Counted from the stretch's first letter, positions 9,968 through 22,135 are shown. The stretch is DNA of 64,000 bases from Trichomonas vaginalis G3 (GCF_026262505.1 NC_067206.1:3748879-3812878), one strand, 5' to 3'. Numbers and translations are program-made. Notes: generated by a model not told the origin, from the letters alone.

Positions 9968-10099
9968 TTACGAGTACATATGCTGAACATTTGCAGGCAT
10001 TGGTTCATCTTCATATTCTCTGTACTTTTCTGCCACGTCAAATAAATAAATGACACAATGGAAAAAACCTAAAACAAGTAGTCCTATTTCAAACCACAT
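9968..10099 (-). CDS. Small single-pass membrane protein, 43 aa (copy A)
   Basis: Short ORF starting MWFEIGLLVLGFFHCVIYL: one hydrophobic segment (residues about 4-20) followed by an acidic tail. It overlaps the end of the methyltransferase gene. The B counterpart (about 33575-33708) is present but broken. The consistent position suggests a real small membrane gene. Confidence 0.5.
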   Translation of the reverse strand: MWFEIGLLVLGFFHCVIYLFDVAEKYREYEDEPMPANVQHMYS

Positions 10100-10902
10100 T
10101 TACTTACTAATAAAATTTCTCTGTTATGACACTTTCTCCGGTTTATAGGACCTCTCTCATATTCTATCTTGTCATATCTAAACTCATAGTCATGTATGTC
10201 CTCTAACCATCTCATAACGGTTTCCAAACCACTTTTATCGGATGTAAAGTAAAAGCATGGATGGTTATGTAAAACGTCTAAAGTTTCTAAAGAGTCTCTC
10301 AAAGTCCAGTCTACTTGGTATTGAAAATCCCATGTGTTATAGAACGGCGGGTCCACTATAAAGAAAACATTTTCCTTGTCTTTATATTTTTCATACAAAT
10401 CTGTCCAATGACATCTCACAAACTCTATACCCTCAATATATTTTTCTATGTCCTCTTTGAAAACATTTGTATAGTTAAGATATAAAACTTTTGACATAAG
10501 TGTTTCAATGTCATGAACTCTTATAGCACCACTATACAATAGTCTAGAAGATATACTATCCCAGTCAATATACTCTGCTTTTTTCAAAACCTCTCTGACA
10601 GTATTTTTCTTATCTAATGGTATACGTTCCATCTTACCTATAGGTATCTTTTCTTTTAACTCTTTCAATATATTGTTTGTGTCTGGTATATGTTTGAGAC
10701 GGTCCATATAGTTGTCGAAGTCATTGCATATAATCTTTGAGTCTGGGAATACAGTATGGCACAAATGAGATATATAGAAACTTCCACCGAACAAGTCTAC
10801 AAATGTTAGACCATTCGGTAGTTTCTTAAGTTCTCTCAATAGAATATCTTTACATCTACTCTTATTTCCAAAGAAGGGTAACGGTGGTTTTGTAAAATTC
10901 AT
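10084..10902 (-). CDS. D12-class adenine-N6 DNA methyltransferase, 272 aa (copy A)
   Basis: Whole ORF. It transfers a methyl group from S-adenosylmethionine to adenine in DNA. Motifs in D12 (Dam-like) order are PFFGNKS (residues 9-15), the SAM-binding FVDLFGGS (34-41), NDFD (60-63) and the catalytic DPPF (184-187). It is the first gene inside the element end. Dam-family enzymes often recognise GATC, and the intergenic palindrome TTAGATCTAA contains GATC, so those sites are plausible targets (inference). The gene is broken in B and only a fragment remains in C. Confidence 0.85.
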   Translation of the reverse strand: MNFTKPPLPFFGNKSRCKDILLRELKKLPNGLTFVDLFGGSFYISHLCHTVFPDSKIICNDFDNYMDRLKHIPDTNNILKELKEKIPIGKMERIPLDKKNTVREVLKKAEYIDWDSISSRLLYSGAIRVHDIETLMSKVLYLNYTNVFKEDIEKYIEGIEFVRCHWTDLYEKYKDKENVFFIVDPPFYNTWDFQYQVDWTLRDSLETLDVLHNHPCFYFTSDKSGLETVMRWLEDIHDYEFRYDKIEYERGPINRRKCHNREILLVSKCGLK

Positions 10903-11138
10903 TTATATATAATAATAAAAATGTTTTTTCCTGAAAAGTGACAGAAAAGTGACAAAACATGAAAACATATATAATGTTTTCGACCCAGAAGAAGGCTTCT
11001 TCCCAGAAGCAATGGAGGAAGAAGAAGAGTCCTCCGAATAAAAACTTCATTTATACTAAACATCAACATCAGGGCTAGAAGGCACGAAGTGCCTGGAAGC
11101 CCCGCTTCCTTTTTTTTTTTTTTTTTTTTTTTTTTTTG
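10903..11138. repeat. Terminal inverted-repeat end of Polinton copy A
   Basis: The outer block (about 11030-11109) matches the ends of B (31755-31835 and 55710-55793). It finishes in a run of 29 T. The inner part lacks the long tandem block present in B. The homopolymer directly abuts host repeat DNA at 11139. Confidence 0.7.
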
Positions 11139-11374
11139 GGATCCTGTTATTTCCGAAATCGACAAAAAATTTGGAAATTTAATTTCCGAAATCGAAATTA
11201 TATTAATGTTTTTAATATTCTTATATCAAAAGGATTAAAGTTCATTAAGAGAAAAACAATTCTTCTTCTTCAATCTATTGGCGCATTTATTTCTACACGC
11301 CAATAAGGAAGGGAAAATTATAAGACACCATGGTGTCTTCAAAACGCTAATTTTTGATATTTTTAACAACCCTA
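11139..11374. repeat. 236-bp host repeat, uninterrupted copy
   Basis: Starts GGGATCCTGTTATTTCCG and ends near AACAACCCTA. A second direct copy at 14735-18359 is split by the element 14801-18180, making this an empty-site reference. Contains short palindromes (TTTCCGAAATC units). No coding potential. Confidence 0.85.
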
Positions 11375-11520
11375 GCTATATAACATATATTAAAAAGTGA
11401 AATTAATATAGATTTTTTGTAATATAGTAAAAAAGACACCACAAATCTCAAATATATACGATGGTATTTATAAATTACGTAAAAACAATCTCGAATCCTC
11501 ATATTTTCGACACACTACTT

Positions 11521-12768
11521 CTACTTTAATAAATGAAATTCCGAAATATTTGGCCATTCGTGATGTTCCGTAACATATAGTGCAATATTTATAGCTTTAT
11601 ATGTTTTGGTGATATTAATATATTGAGGAGATTTTTCTCTAAAAGAAAATTTAGGTTCTGTAACTACTATTGAATAAAGGTTGCATACAATTTCTTGAAC
11701 GGTGACAGCAAAATTAAAACTAGGAGGACAGATTTGAACGACACAAGTAAATGGATGCATATAAATACTTCGAATTAGATTGCTTCCTGTAGATCCAACC
11801 AACACTCTTAAAGATGCATGGATTTTTGCAATTTCAAGCGTAGTGTTTGTAATATCTGGAACATACATAAATTGTATTGATTCATTAAGATTTTTTGAAA
11901 AATTAATAATTTCGTTCAAATTAGCAATCACACGTGTAGGACCTCTTCTTTTGTGCAATCCTACATATAAGGGCTGGATTTTAGTTAAATTAAAATACTT
12001 CCTTACTACAATTGACAAATTTCCTAAACAAGGGCCATAATAACCACCATGAGTTCTTGGATCGCAAACTGTATAAAGATCACGACAAAATACAAATTGA
12101 TCACAGGTTAAGTATATAATTCGATCCTCAAAATCAAGTACTCTGACTAATTCTTCACACATGCTTCTGTTTCCTTGAACAACAATATACGATTTTTTCC
12201 TAATTTCAGCAGGGATTAATTGTGAAGGAGCCATTATTTCATTGATAAAATGCCCATATATTGCAGTATATAAATGCCCTATAGCAACAACACTTTCATA
12301 CTCCCCAACTATGGTTCCATTAAAAAAAGGTGAAACAGTCAAATTGTTTCTGTCTCCTATGTCATAATAATATTTAAGAGTACATATTGCGTTGTCACCT
12401 GATACAAACATATTTCTCCCATGAATAACAGTTGAATGAAAATGTTGAATGTCATTATACTCTGGTGTTTGAGGTAAGAAACCGTTATTAGCGAACGTGT
12501 TTAGCGTTGTATCATTCTCATATAAAAGCAACATTTTTGTTTTAGGAGGGTTGAATGTTTCGTTGTATTTGCATATGATCTCAAAATCTGGAAAGAAAGA
12601 AAATACTTTTTTAGAGAGCTTGATTTCACTGTAAGTAGAAAATAATTCAATATCAAGACGAATCAATGCAGTTTGAACGCGGATAATGAAATTTGTTATT
12701 GTCATAATTATTAACATTGAAATCGCGATATGCAGCTTTGAATGAGTGCGATTTAGATTAGTTATCAT
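11521..12768 (-). CDS. GT61-like (DUF563) glycosyltransferase, type II membrane protein
   Basis: A 415-residue host gene. It has a short cytoplasmic N-terminus, one membrane segment (about 13-33, hydrophobic LHIAISMLIIMTITNFII) and a lumenal catalytic part with many N-glycosylation sequons. GT61/DUF563-type landmarks are GHFINEIMAP (about 168-177), HKRRGPTRVIANL (about 273-285) and LVGSTGSNLIRSIYMHP (about 326-342). It is likely a Golgi enzyme adding a sugar to glycans. The start codon is the first in frame, followed by the membrane anchor. No clear initiator (TCAYWWY type) was found directly upstream, but a long hairpin lies 25 bp upstream of the ATG. This is the only confident host gene in the window. 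Confidence 0.7.
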   Translation of the reverse strand: MITNLNRTHSKLHIAISMLIIMTITNFIIRVQTALIRLDIELFSTYSEIKLSKKVFSFFPDFEIICKYNETFNPPKTKMLLLYENDTTLNTFANNGFLPQTPEYNDIQHFHSTVIHGRNMFVSGDNAICTLKYYYDIGDRNNLTVSPFFNGTIVGEYESVVAIGHLYTAIYGHFINEIMAPSQLIPAEIRKKSYIVVQGNRSMCEELVRVLDFEDRIIYLTCDQFVFCRDLYTVCDPRTHGGYYGPCLGNLSIVVRKYFNLTKIQPLYVGLHKRRGPTRVIANLNEIINFSKNLNESIQFMYVPDITNTTLEIAKIHASLRVLVGSTGSNLIRSIYMHPFTCVVQICPPSFNFAVTVQEIVCNLYSIVVTEPKFSFREKSPQYINITKTYKAINIALYVTEHHEWPNISEFHLLK

Positions 12769-12792
12769 ATTTTGGTTCTCAAATTTTGCAAA

Positions 12793-12853
12793 TTACCTCA
12801 GACTTTTCAGAGGATTGAGTGGCAACTCAATCCTCTGAAATAGTCTGTGGTAA
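12793..12853. repeat. Hairpin upstream of the glycosyltransferase gene
   Basis: Imperfect inverted repeat of about 28 nt per arm around a 4-nt loop (GGCA). The core ATTTCAGAGGATTGAGT-type arms are nearly perfect. It lies just upstream of the start codon at 12768. It could be a regulatory structure or a relic of the hairpin-type elements seen elsewhere. Confidence 0.6.
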
Positions 12854-14734
12854 TTTTTAGTCTCTACACTATTTCAATATAAGCTCCATTTTTAAACAGT
12901 TTTTAAAAATCGAGCATTGAAAAGTGTGATGAGACTTTAAAATTACAAATTTTATAACTTTAAATGGTCAAACACAACTGTATATTAGCTTCTAGAAAAA
13001 GGAATAAAATAAGAAATTCACACAAATTTGTGAGAACTCATTTAACTTTTTGAAAACTTCGATGCTTGAATTTTTTCCTCAATCAAAAAATGTTTTCTCA
13101 CGAAATTTTTGATTAGAGATTTAATATGAAGAATTTGATTAATACTATATTAACTTAACGAATAACGGTTTTTTAAAAATTAGGGCAAAATTTAATAGGA
13201 TAATATTGATCATTTAAATCACCCATCATTAAATATTTTTTTCTCACTCTTTTTGTATTTCAAAGTATCGTTAGATTTTCCGGAAAATATTTAATTGGTA
13301 TTGTTATAAGAATCATAACAAAAAAAGTATTATACTATTGACTTGCTTCAAATTTTCAAAGTATCTCAAATTATATTTTCTCTCTCTATTTTATTTTGAC
13401 TAATAATAAACCGTATTTATGGATTCATTACCAATTTTCAAGAAAATTCAAAAATTGAATGCAAAACAGGAGTTATCGTTATCGAAAATCCAAATGTTAT
13501 TTTAAAAACAGAATATAAATTTCTTATAGAATTAGAATCTATTATTTTTAATAAGCCTTTCCATATCATTTTGGACTTTTAACGATAATTTTCGTATGGC
13601 CGAACCACACATCCATCAATCATGCAAGCTAAATTGAATTCAAATTGAATTTCGGCACCCATAATTAGAATATTCAATATTTCTGCGAATACAAATATAT
13701 AGTTGCTACAATGCAATAATCAAATGAATCAGAAACCATATCGAAAAATTTCTTAAAACAATCCGAAAAGTGTTAGCAGTTCTGGGATTGCTGCCTCTCA
13801 AAAAATGAAGAGTATAGCTTCAATTTCCATAACTTTCTCATATCAGCTAAATTCAAGTAGGGTTGTTAGATTCCCGACGATAGGTGTCTTGGAAGATTTG
13901 CTTGGTGTCATCATAGTGTCTTTAAATCAAAAATTTTATTTTGGAGTTAGTTTTATTGATTTTTCAATAAAAAACATTTCTAAAACAAGAAAATAAAACG
14001 ATAAAATATTTATATTTTATATAAGGATCTTATATATTTAAAATAAATATCATTTTATTTTTTTCATTGGTGTCTGTCAAACCATAATACACTATTCAAA
14101 AATTCAATGTGTCTTGCGGTTTCAAAAGACACCTTCAAATTGAACGATAGCACAGACACTATTGAATTTTACCCATTGTATTTAGTTTTTACCCTTTTTA
14201 TTTTTAAGAATTAATGACTGAAACAGCCGTTTTGCTATGACCTCAATCACTTTTATTTATTATTTTAAATATTATTTAATTTTATTATTTGAATAGGCCA
14301 ACTTATATTTGAGAAGCTCAATTTGAGACCACTTAATACATTGAAATATCATAAATATTGAAATATTAAAAAGTGTATTTCAAAATATTGAAATTATAAA
14401 AATTTATAATACTGAAATTGAGACAAATTAATAAATTCAATGTTTTTTTTTGAAATAACTCTCAAATATTATTTTTTTGTTTATTTAATGATGAATAAAT
14501 ATGATTGCTTTAGTCAATCATAAAAACTAATTTAAGTTTAAAATAATGAAAGGATAATTTGATCGTTTTTTAAAATACAATTATTTTTGATGATTTGCAA
14601 GAATCTTTGAAAAGAATATAATATAGGTTCTATTATTGTAAAATTTATCCAAATCATGTATTACATAAATTACGATTAAAACGATGAAAGAACCAAAAAG
14701 TGTGTTTTGTGTTTTGTTGTTGCGTGTTGGATGC
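12854..14734. other. AT-rich intergenic DNA, no gene seen
   Basis: Very AT-rich, with many stops in all frames. A short ORF at 13805-13996 has no recognisable content. I see no RNA gene or clear transposon boundary here. Confidence 0.5.
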
Positions 14735-17700
14735 GGGATCCTGTTATTTCCGAAATCGACAAAAAATTTGGAAATTTAATTTCCGAAATCGAAATTATAT
14801 AGAGGTAGGGCAACGATAGGTCAAAAAGGCTTCTCTGATAGATTTCCTTGCCTTTTGGATATGCTATAATATATAGCCTAGCATGATAGGATATGATGTC
14901 AAAAGTTAGAACATAACTTAGGATCTTGAGAAAAATGAAAAACAAAAATTACATAAAAAAAGAAAAATTTTATCTAATTTGTTTTTTTGGACCGAATAAG
15001 TAATTTTATTGAATTTCAATACGACACATAGATTTTATTATTAGTAATAAATATAATGGTTTACTATTAACAAGGAACCTAAACTAATGAAAATTTGATT
15101 TTAAATATTGTATATGATTATCATAGATTACCAAAATATATTGCTATTTATGAGGATATAATATTGATTATTAGTAAATCGTATAAATTTAATAAATATA
15201 CCATGAATATTGAATGAATTTCTTGATTCATAGGGGTAAAACGCGCTTTTATATGATTTAGACAGAGAATTTATGAGATGTAAATAACACAATAAAGGTT
15301 TATATTGAATATTTTCTAAAAATAAATCGAAATTATAAAAAACAATACATTTATTCATTGAAACTACTTGGACAAATATGAAACAAGCATTCAGGCAATA
15401 CTTTTGAGACTTCAACGCATCTGATAATTTTTATATAACTTCACCTCTTATGCTTAGAGTGGAGGTATTGAGATCGTATAAGTATAGATGAGCTCACATT
15501 CAGATATGATGTGTGAACTTCTGTTTTCACTGCAATTTTGAATCAGAATAAACTCAAAACAAGAATAAAATGATATACTCACTCTCTAAATGTGTTCGAG
15601 ATTTAAAGTTGTATGAATAAAACGATTCATCTTTCGAAGCCTCCCATTTAATGAGAGACTTCGAAAGATGAATGTATTCATGTAGATGAAATACTATATA
15701 TGACCATGTGTGATACTAAAGATATCAAAATGTTCATTTTTAAGTGCAATAGAAGGGTTATCTCTCGTAAAATCTCAATTTAAGGAAGATTTAGAAAGAA
15801 CTCCTTTCCTAAGTAGATAGTGTGTGGTTTCTGTCTTTTGGTTGATCAGGAACTATGAAATTAAGTCGGACAGAAGAAGTTCTTTCCAAAACAGACTCCA
15901 AATGAGTTGTTCGAAAAGAACTTCCTTCTGTATATGGATAATTGTAGTTACCGCACTGAAGTATGTGATTGTGATGATGGAGTTCTCGATAAATCTAAAA
16001 TCGGATTAAGATTAATTGAAAACTCAAGTAATTCTTTGAAATCTTGTGTTGTCTGGCACTATAATAACCAAAGAATGAGAATATTATGTTGAATGATGAG
16101 TACGTGTGCTCGGCATTCGCCGAGCGAATTGAGTTTAACGTACTATGAAAAGTGACGAATTTGGGCTTTTTTTCCTAGGGTTATGATCTCTTCCTTTCTG
16201 CTCAATACGACAGAAATGAAAGAATGAATTTGTACTCCCTAATTGATTACTACAATCTGTATCTATCTTTAACATAGAATTAGCTGCATTGTGATTTATA
16301 CTCCAGAATTATTCAATTTAAGATCAACCTCGTAAATTTTAATCATATTGCACCAATACTCCTACGTTGAGATAAGAACATGATTATACATACCAAAGCC
16401 CCATATTAAAAATCAAAATTTAGCACCTCCATTATGCAACCACATTATTCGTCGCAAATAAGTATATTTACGCATATTATGATGCATATTCACACAACTC
16501 GTATACATGAAAAGTTATTAAAATCAGACAAAATTATTGCAATAAGGAAAAAAAAACAACTTTATTATATATGTTAGTAATGAATTACAAATATTTCTAC
16601 AAAGAATGCTCAATACTTCATATAATCTTCGAATATTTCTTATTACAAGTTAATACATTTTGACTCGAACATTATAAACAAAAGCTGACACACTGATTAC
16701 TACATTTATGAAAATATAGTACGTTTCCATTCATCTGTTTACTTGTTTTTGTTGGAATAAAATCATTTTTTTTTCTTTCATGAAATAAGAATTTTGCTGC
16801 GAAAGCAATATCTCTAACAATAATTAATACATTACGTCAACTCTGGAATGAGTATTTATCAAATATGATATCAAAATCAAAAATTAGTTGTTTTTTATGA
16901 GTAAAAACGATGTAAATTGATTATTTGACTAATTATCAAATACTTTGATTTTCCAAATTTTTTTCGAAATTGATTTTTTCATGTGAAAATTCAAATTGTT
17001 TAATTTCATTTTTGAAATTTTGAGTTGATCAATTCAGCAGAATTGATAATGCTATTGCTTTAGGGCATACCACAAGGTGATGAATAAAAGGTGAACATTA
17101 ACAAATTATTTTAAATCACAAATATCATCCTCATCAACTTTAATTCTAAAAAGAACTGTACTGAATTATGAAAATGCATGATTTACATTATTAAAATCTT
17201 TGAATGAAAATAGTACAAGATAAGTTTTCATTCATTTTTAATTAGATTTAAACGAAAAACTACTCCATATTAAAATTTAAGTCGAGAAATCGTATTTTGT
17301 TCTTATTTGTTAGCATTTTGTAGACATTCTAATCTTGAATTAATTTGTTACATGATATTATTAACAAATTTAACTGAAAAAATATGTTAATATGGAATAA
17401 ACCATGATTATATAAGCTATCAATGCTATATATACATATGTAAAAGATTCATATTAACTCAATTAACAAAAATGATAGATTTTCATATAGGTTCAATCTA
17501 GGTTCGTCCGAAAATTTTGATTTTTATATAGAAGACATAGTTTCATATACATAATTAAATTTTCAAACAAATTTGATCATACCATTTATTAAGCAGGATA
17601 GTATATTAATTACTATCAGTATAAAAATATAAAAATGATTATATTTAATTATTGCATAATTTAGTCAAAGAGTTATAAGCCTCAAGTGATCGTTATCACC

Positions 17701-18359
17701 TTCAATGCACGTATACTTTATTGATTCATAGATATTTAATCTATGTTTGACATGTTGTTGTCGTCATTCGTTTTGTTCCCATTCTTCCTAAGTTAGAATT
17801 AGAGAATACACCATCCACATCATCTAATTTGGTCCTCAGCGATAGATTGGTTCATTTTGGAGGAGTCCCATCAGACAGTTTTCGAGTACCAAATATCAAA
17901 TTTTAATGTATACAAATCTTTAGTGATTTATCTCTTTTATGATGAGTAAAAGGTTTCTGCTCATCAACATTTGATTTCCGACATATATGATTTCTAATTG
18001 CAATTATTTACTTTCTTTTTATAATCTAACTCTGTGACTCATACCATAAATTAATTATTGGAAAGTGTCAATATGTTTGGCACAACGCATGGCGGAAGAT
18101 ACCAAACCATGCAGGGAATATGATACGTTTAAGATCTCCGAACTTTTTTTCCAAAAATTTTCTATCGTTGCCCTACCTCTAATTATATTAATGTTTTTAA
18201 TATTCTTATATCAAAAGGATTAAAGTTCATTAAGAGAAAAACAATTCTTCTTCTTCAATCTATTGGCGCATTTATTTCTACACGCCAATAAGGAAGGGAA
18301 AATTATAAGACACCATGGTGTCTTCAAAACGCTAATTTTTGATATTTTTAACAACCCTA
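14735..18359. repeat. Second copy of the 236-bp repeat, split by a transposon
   Basis: 14735-14800 and 18181-18359 together match 11139-11374, with an 8-bp duplication at the break. The two copies flank the glycosyltransferase region as direct repeats. Confidence 0.85.
14801..18180. mobile_element. 3.38-kb DNA transposon with 19-bp TIRs and 8-bp TSD (hAT-like?)
   Basis: Ends are AGAGGTAGGGCAACGATAG on the left and its reverse complement on the right. The flanks carry AATTATAT at 14793-14800 and 18181-18188. The uninterrupted site at 11201-11216 has this sequence once. An 8-bp duplication is typical of hAT elements, though if the TIR includes one more T the duplication is 6 bp, which would be compatible with other families. 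The inside is AT-rich with no transposase that I can recognise. Short ORFs at 15128-15415 and 15824-16092 are unassigned, and a hairpin lies near 15628-15672. It is probably non-autonomous or decayed. Confidence 0.8.
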
Positions 18360-19975
18360 ATTCAAGCATTTTGCTGGATACATTTAACATACTATTTATA
18401 TTAGGGTAAGGATGTCGTTTGGGGGACATGTAAAGTGTCAAAATACATTTGTAAAGTGTCAAATCTGTATCCTTGAAGGTCTTGTCTTTAATGTTGTGGT
18501 TACAGTAATATATGATTTATAAATACGCTTTTTAAATGCTTTTCTTGGAAAAGAATATTTAATAAATCATGGTATCACTCTTGTATCTCATAATTTTTAT
18601 GATTGTTAATCTCTCTGCTCTATCTGAAATTGAATAGTATGAGTTAATCAACGTTAATCTTTAATTTTCAATAAATCATGGTTTCATTTTTCCGTCTCCC
18701 AAGTGGAGGATGCAATTGTCCCCAATGGAATAAACGATATTGCCTGTGTAATTCTTATATCTTGTTCATTACTTGCAAATTTTGTAAAGCTCTCAGTAAT
18801 GAACTTGAAAACGGCTTCACTCATTCAATTTTGTCCACAATTTGTTAAAATGCGCTGCAAAAGATCGACCTACCCTCGACTTTTTGATGGAAGTTATTCA
18901 ATTATTTTATTTATAATGACAGGACAAGCATGTCATGAAGCTTTTTGTCAGAATGAAATAAATAAAGTTTAATGATCTGTAGCGTGGATGTATTTGCAAC
19001 AATTCTTTAGGTAAAAAAAATCAAATTTGATATAATATAATTTCGGGCTTCAGTTGGCTAGACTTGCCCTTCGGGCAAGCCCAGCCAACTTCAGCAAAAT
19101 AAATATATTATGATTATAGGAAATGAGTTTATACAATGAAATTTTAATTTGAGTGATTAATATTATATTTTAAAGATTATTATGTAAAACATCTGAGAAA
19201 TTTTTATATGCATCGAAGTGGTTTAGAGAATACTTTGAGATTTTAGAGATTTTTTCAAAAAATATTGAAAGCAAAGCATTTATTAAGAATTTGTTTAGAA
19301 ATGAATACACTTAGATAAGACATTAGATCAGTTTGTTACTTGACAAAATTAGAGCTGAAGTCATTATCATAAATGAAAAAAATGCCTTAACTATAGCAAA
19401 CGGTTGTAACGTATTTGAAACATTAATAGTCTTAACGTAATCTGATATTTATGCGATCATAGATATTATTTTGAGAAACTATTTCGGAATTTATGCAATT
19501 TGTAAGGATATTTAGGAGCTCTAAAGTTAACAATTAATAAAGCACGGGATAACAAAGAACTTGTTATAGATGAAAATCTAGAATTTTAGAATTTTCAATA
19601 TTAATCTGTAACCAAATGTGCAAATTGTGAATCATTGAAGGTATGATGGAACACCAATGATGCATTAGATCAATGTAATACATTAGAAGTTTGTGCGGAA
19701 TGTCTGGTTAAGAAAATATGAAATGAAAATGAAATATTTCTCTCAATTTTTCATACACCTTTTGTCTATCGTTTACGTAGTGGTGCTTCGCGCCGCTAAT
19801 CATATTTTGAGAACAACTTTGGTTGTTTGTTCGGCAAAGTTATTTCAACGAATTTTGATTTGCAATCAGATGTAATGTAATAATATCGGATTTTTTTGAC
19901 TTTTGATAATAAATAATTAATAAATATTTTGAAAAGTCATTTTATTTGCTATTTGATTGGCGCAAAGCGCCAATC
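18360..19975. other. AT-rich intergenic DNA with small hairpins
   Basis: No supported gene. An ORF at 18703-18972 (89 codons) has no recognisable domain and is not called. A GC-rich hairpin (AGTTGGCT arms around TGCCCTTCGGGCA) lies at about 19050-19090, and a short palindrome GATTGGCGCAAAGCGCCAATC-like stretch lies at about 19957-19977. Confidence 0.5.
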
Positions 19976-20754
19976 TGTTGTAAACAGAAATTCATCAAAA
20001 GTGACACCTCAGAAAAGCTAAAATATTGAATTTTTGGAACTTTTGATAGAGCACGTTTTTAAATATTAATTAAAGTAAATGTATATTTTGTAAAGATTCT
20101 TTTTAATAAAAAAATAAAATTTTGAAGAAGAACACAAAATCTTCTGAAAAATAATATCACATAAACTCATAATATTTTCTAATATATAACTATTTTATAT
20201 AAAAATCAAATTCAATGATCTTAAAAGCGAAGGATAAACCTCAAAATTTACGAATATAATGAGTGGGAATATAATGGAGGCGTGCTGAACCGTTGGGTGG
20301 AAATTGAATACCCACACTTCAGCATGGACCCTTCTGATGGAGATAGACCCAACATGTATATGGATGAATATTAGGACATTAGGTATAGATGAACATATAT
20401 AGGAATGAGGACCACCTTGGGTCAGCATCAGATATCGAATTTTAGAACCATCTAATTTTCATTCAATATTCTATAGGTGCAATGTATGTTTCCTATATAT
20501 AAAGGTTTGATAATAGTTAGGTCTCAATATAGATCTTTGGTCCCAATTTATATTATGAATATCATCAATTTGTGTGTTTTTAACATTATATATTAGTATT
20601 GTGTTGATATAATGCTATATTATGTAGTGGTAGGTGTGTCTTGATATAAATTATGTTATTGATTGGGATATGAGTACAAATGCAAGTTATCCCGGGGTGA
20701 GGTCAGGGCTATCGCGTCCTAATTCATAAGGAAGGGTTATCATGCCTAGTATGT

Positions 20755-21000
20755 GTGTGCTGTGCTATCCGTTTGTCCATTGGATGGCACAGCACACACA
20801 ATCACAAGACAAAACCTCGAAGCGAGGAACAGTTCTTGTAAGGATGTGGTAACTATATACCTATCCTTACAAGAACTTGTATAGTGGAGCAATGTTTCGA
20901 ATTGCTCCACTTTTCCTCCCATCGAGGTTATCCCGAGGTGAAGTCATAGCAATGGGGCTCATATTGATGGTGCACCATTGCTATGACTTGCACCTTCGTA
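20755..21000. repeat. Three hairpins at the start of the hairpin element
   Basis: Near-perfect inverted repeats: TGTGTGTGCTGTGC arms (about 20752-20800), AGTTCTTGTAAGGAT arms (about 20828-20880) and GTCATAGCAATGG arms (about 20943-20989), plus a short TGGAGCAAT pair. Arms are unrelated to each other, so this is not a simple duplicated unit. Confidence 0.65.
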
Positions 21001-21059
21001 TGGTACTATCCATTATGAATTTTGAAATAATTTTGCAATTGAAATGATCTTAAATTTAA

Positions 21060-22135
21060 CAAAAAAGGCCGAGAAGGGGGTCCTTTCTCAAGGTCAGGGC
21101 CACCTTCTAGTCTTTCTGGTATCGGAAGGAGTGGCTTTTGCCAGTATTGCCGCTCCTTCCGGCATCATCTTTGCATTTCGCAATTGTCGCGGCAAGTGCA
21201 TTCTGGCACCACAGGTGCACTTGCCGCGACATATGATTGCGAGTGTCTGCTGCTCAGCCCCGGATTCGCAGCAGACACTCGCAATGCGAACCAAAGTTCG
21301 CCAGAAAGACCGGGAAGGGGGTCCTTTCTTAAGGTCAGGGCCCCTTCTAGTCTTTCTAGAACTGTAATTTGACTTATTTTGCCGAATCTCAGGGAAAACC
21401 GTCCGTGATTTGAACGATCTCCTGAGATTCGGCAAATTTGATTGTAAGCGAGGCTCTGGCCTTTGCTTGGGCCAGAGCCTGTATTTGTATGTCTTTCAGG
21501 GCCGAGTTCCTGCGAGATCGTCGACATGATCGACGATCATCGCAGAACTCGGCCCTGAGGATGAATTTTGCAGGCTCTGGCCTTTGCTTGGGCCAGAGCT
21601 TCGTATTTTCTACTTCCCAGGGCCGGATTCCACTCCTGCCGCCCGGGATAAGGGCGGCATTTGGGAAAGCCGGCCCTGGGGAATGTAAGCCATGCCCTGG
21701 CCTTTGCTATGGCCAGAGCCTGTATTTGCATGTCTTTCAGGGCCGAGAAGAGAGGAGATCGCCAATGATGTGGACGATCTCCCTCAAACTCGGCCCTGCG
21801 GATTGTATTTACAGCTCTGGCCTCGGAAAAGGCCAGAGCTTCGTATGGACGTTCTCTCGGGACTGGATTCCTCTCCGGCCGCCCCGAATCAGGGCGGTCT
21901 TTGAGGAAGCCGGCCCCGAGGATTGTTTGCGAAGCTCTGGCTTTTCCTGAGGCCAGAGCTTGTGATTTTCGTTCAAAGCCAAGTTCCTCTCGGATCAGGC
22001 CTAATGAGGACGACCGTCGAGGAACTTGGCTCTGAGGGGATGAATTGTTGGCTCTGGCCTCGATGAAGGCCAGAGTTTTGAATGGAATGTTTTGATGGGA
22101 TGAGCCTATGAGCAGTAAGCTCGTCCCATCAAAAC
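21060..22135. repeat. GC-rich array of alternating long and short hairpins
   Basis: About 1.1 kb, far richer in G+C than the surroundings. From about 21440 it alternates a short hairpin with conserved arms CTCTGGCC / GGCCAGAG and a longer hairpin with GGGCCGA or GGGCCGG-type outer arms and different inner arms and loops. The period is roughly 125-135 bp, with about five units. Upstream (21060-21440) hairpins with other arms occur, for example GTCGCGGCAAGTGCA and GAGTGTCTGCTGC. Open frames across it are side effects of high GC and are not genes. Function unknown. Confidence 0.7.

Larger units (their letters stand above)
1..11138 (-). mobile_element. Polinton/Maverick copy A (one end, cut by window edge)
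   Basis: Gene content and order match copy B (31726-55812) in inverted orientation, from the KilA-N cluster at the left edge to the methyltransferase and terminal block at 11138. The end carries the same terminal block as B (the stretch around 11045-11109) and finishes in a T homopolymer. It differs from B in three ways: the subterminal repeat block next to the methylase is almost absent, an HNH gene replaces a 239-aa gene, and central cassettes of the fibre and receptor-type genes differ. About half of its genes look whole and half are broken, with roughly a dozen breaks in total. Coding identity to B is very high outside the cassettes, so the copies are recent relatives. Family assignment rests on integrase, packaging ATPase and capsid genes seen in B. 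Confidence 0.85.

Noticed and set aside
15824-16092. Overlapping short ORFs as a transposase remnant in the 3.38-kb element
   Set aside because: No catalytic or DNA-binding motif could be seen in either frame.
18703-18972. 89-codon ORF as a host gene
   Set aside because: No recognisable domain, isolated in AT-rich DNA, and length is within what chance allows in this window.
21044-21950. Overlapping open frames of 107-170 codons on both strands
   Set aside because: They lie in the GC-rich hairpin array; open frames on both strands follow from base composition and inverted repeats, with no protein-like conservation.
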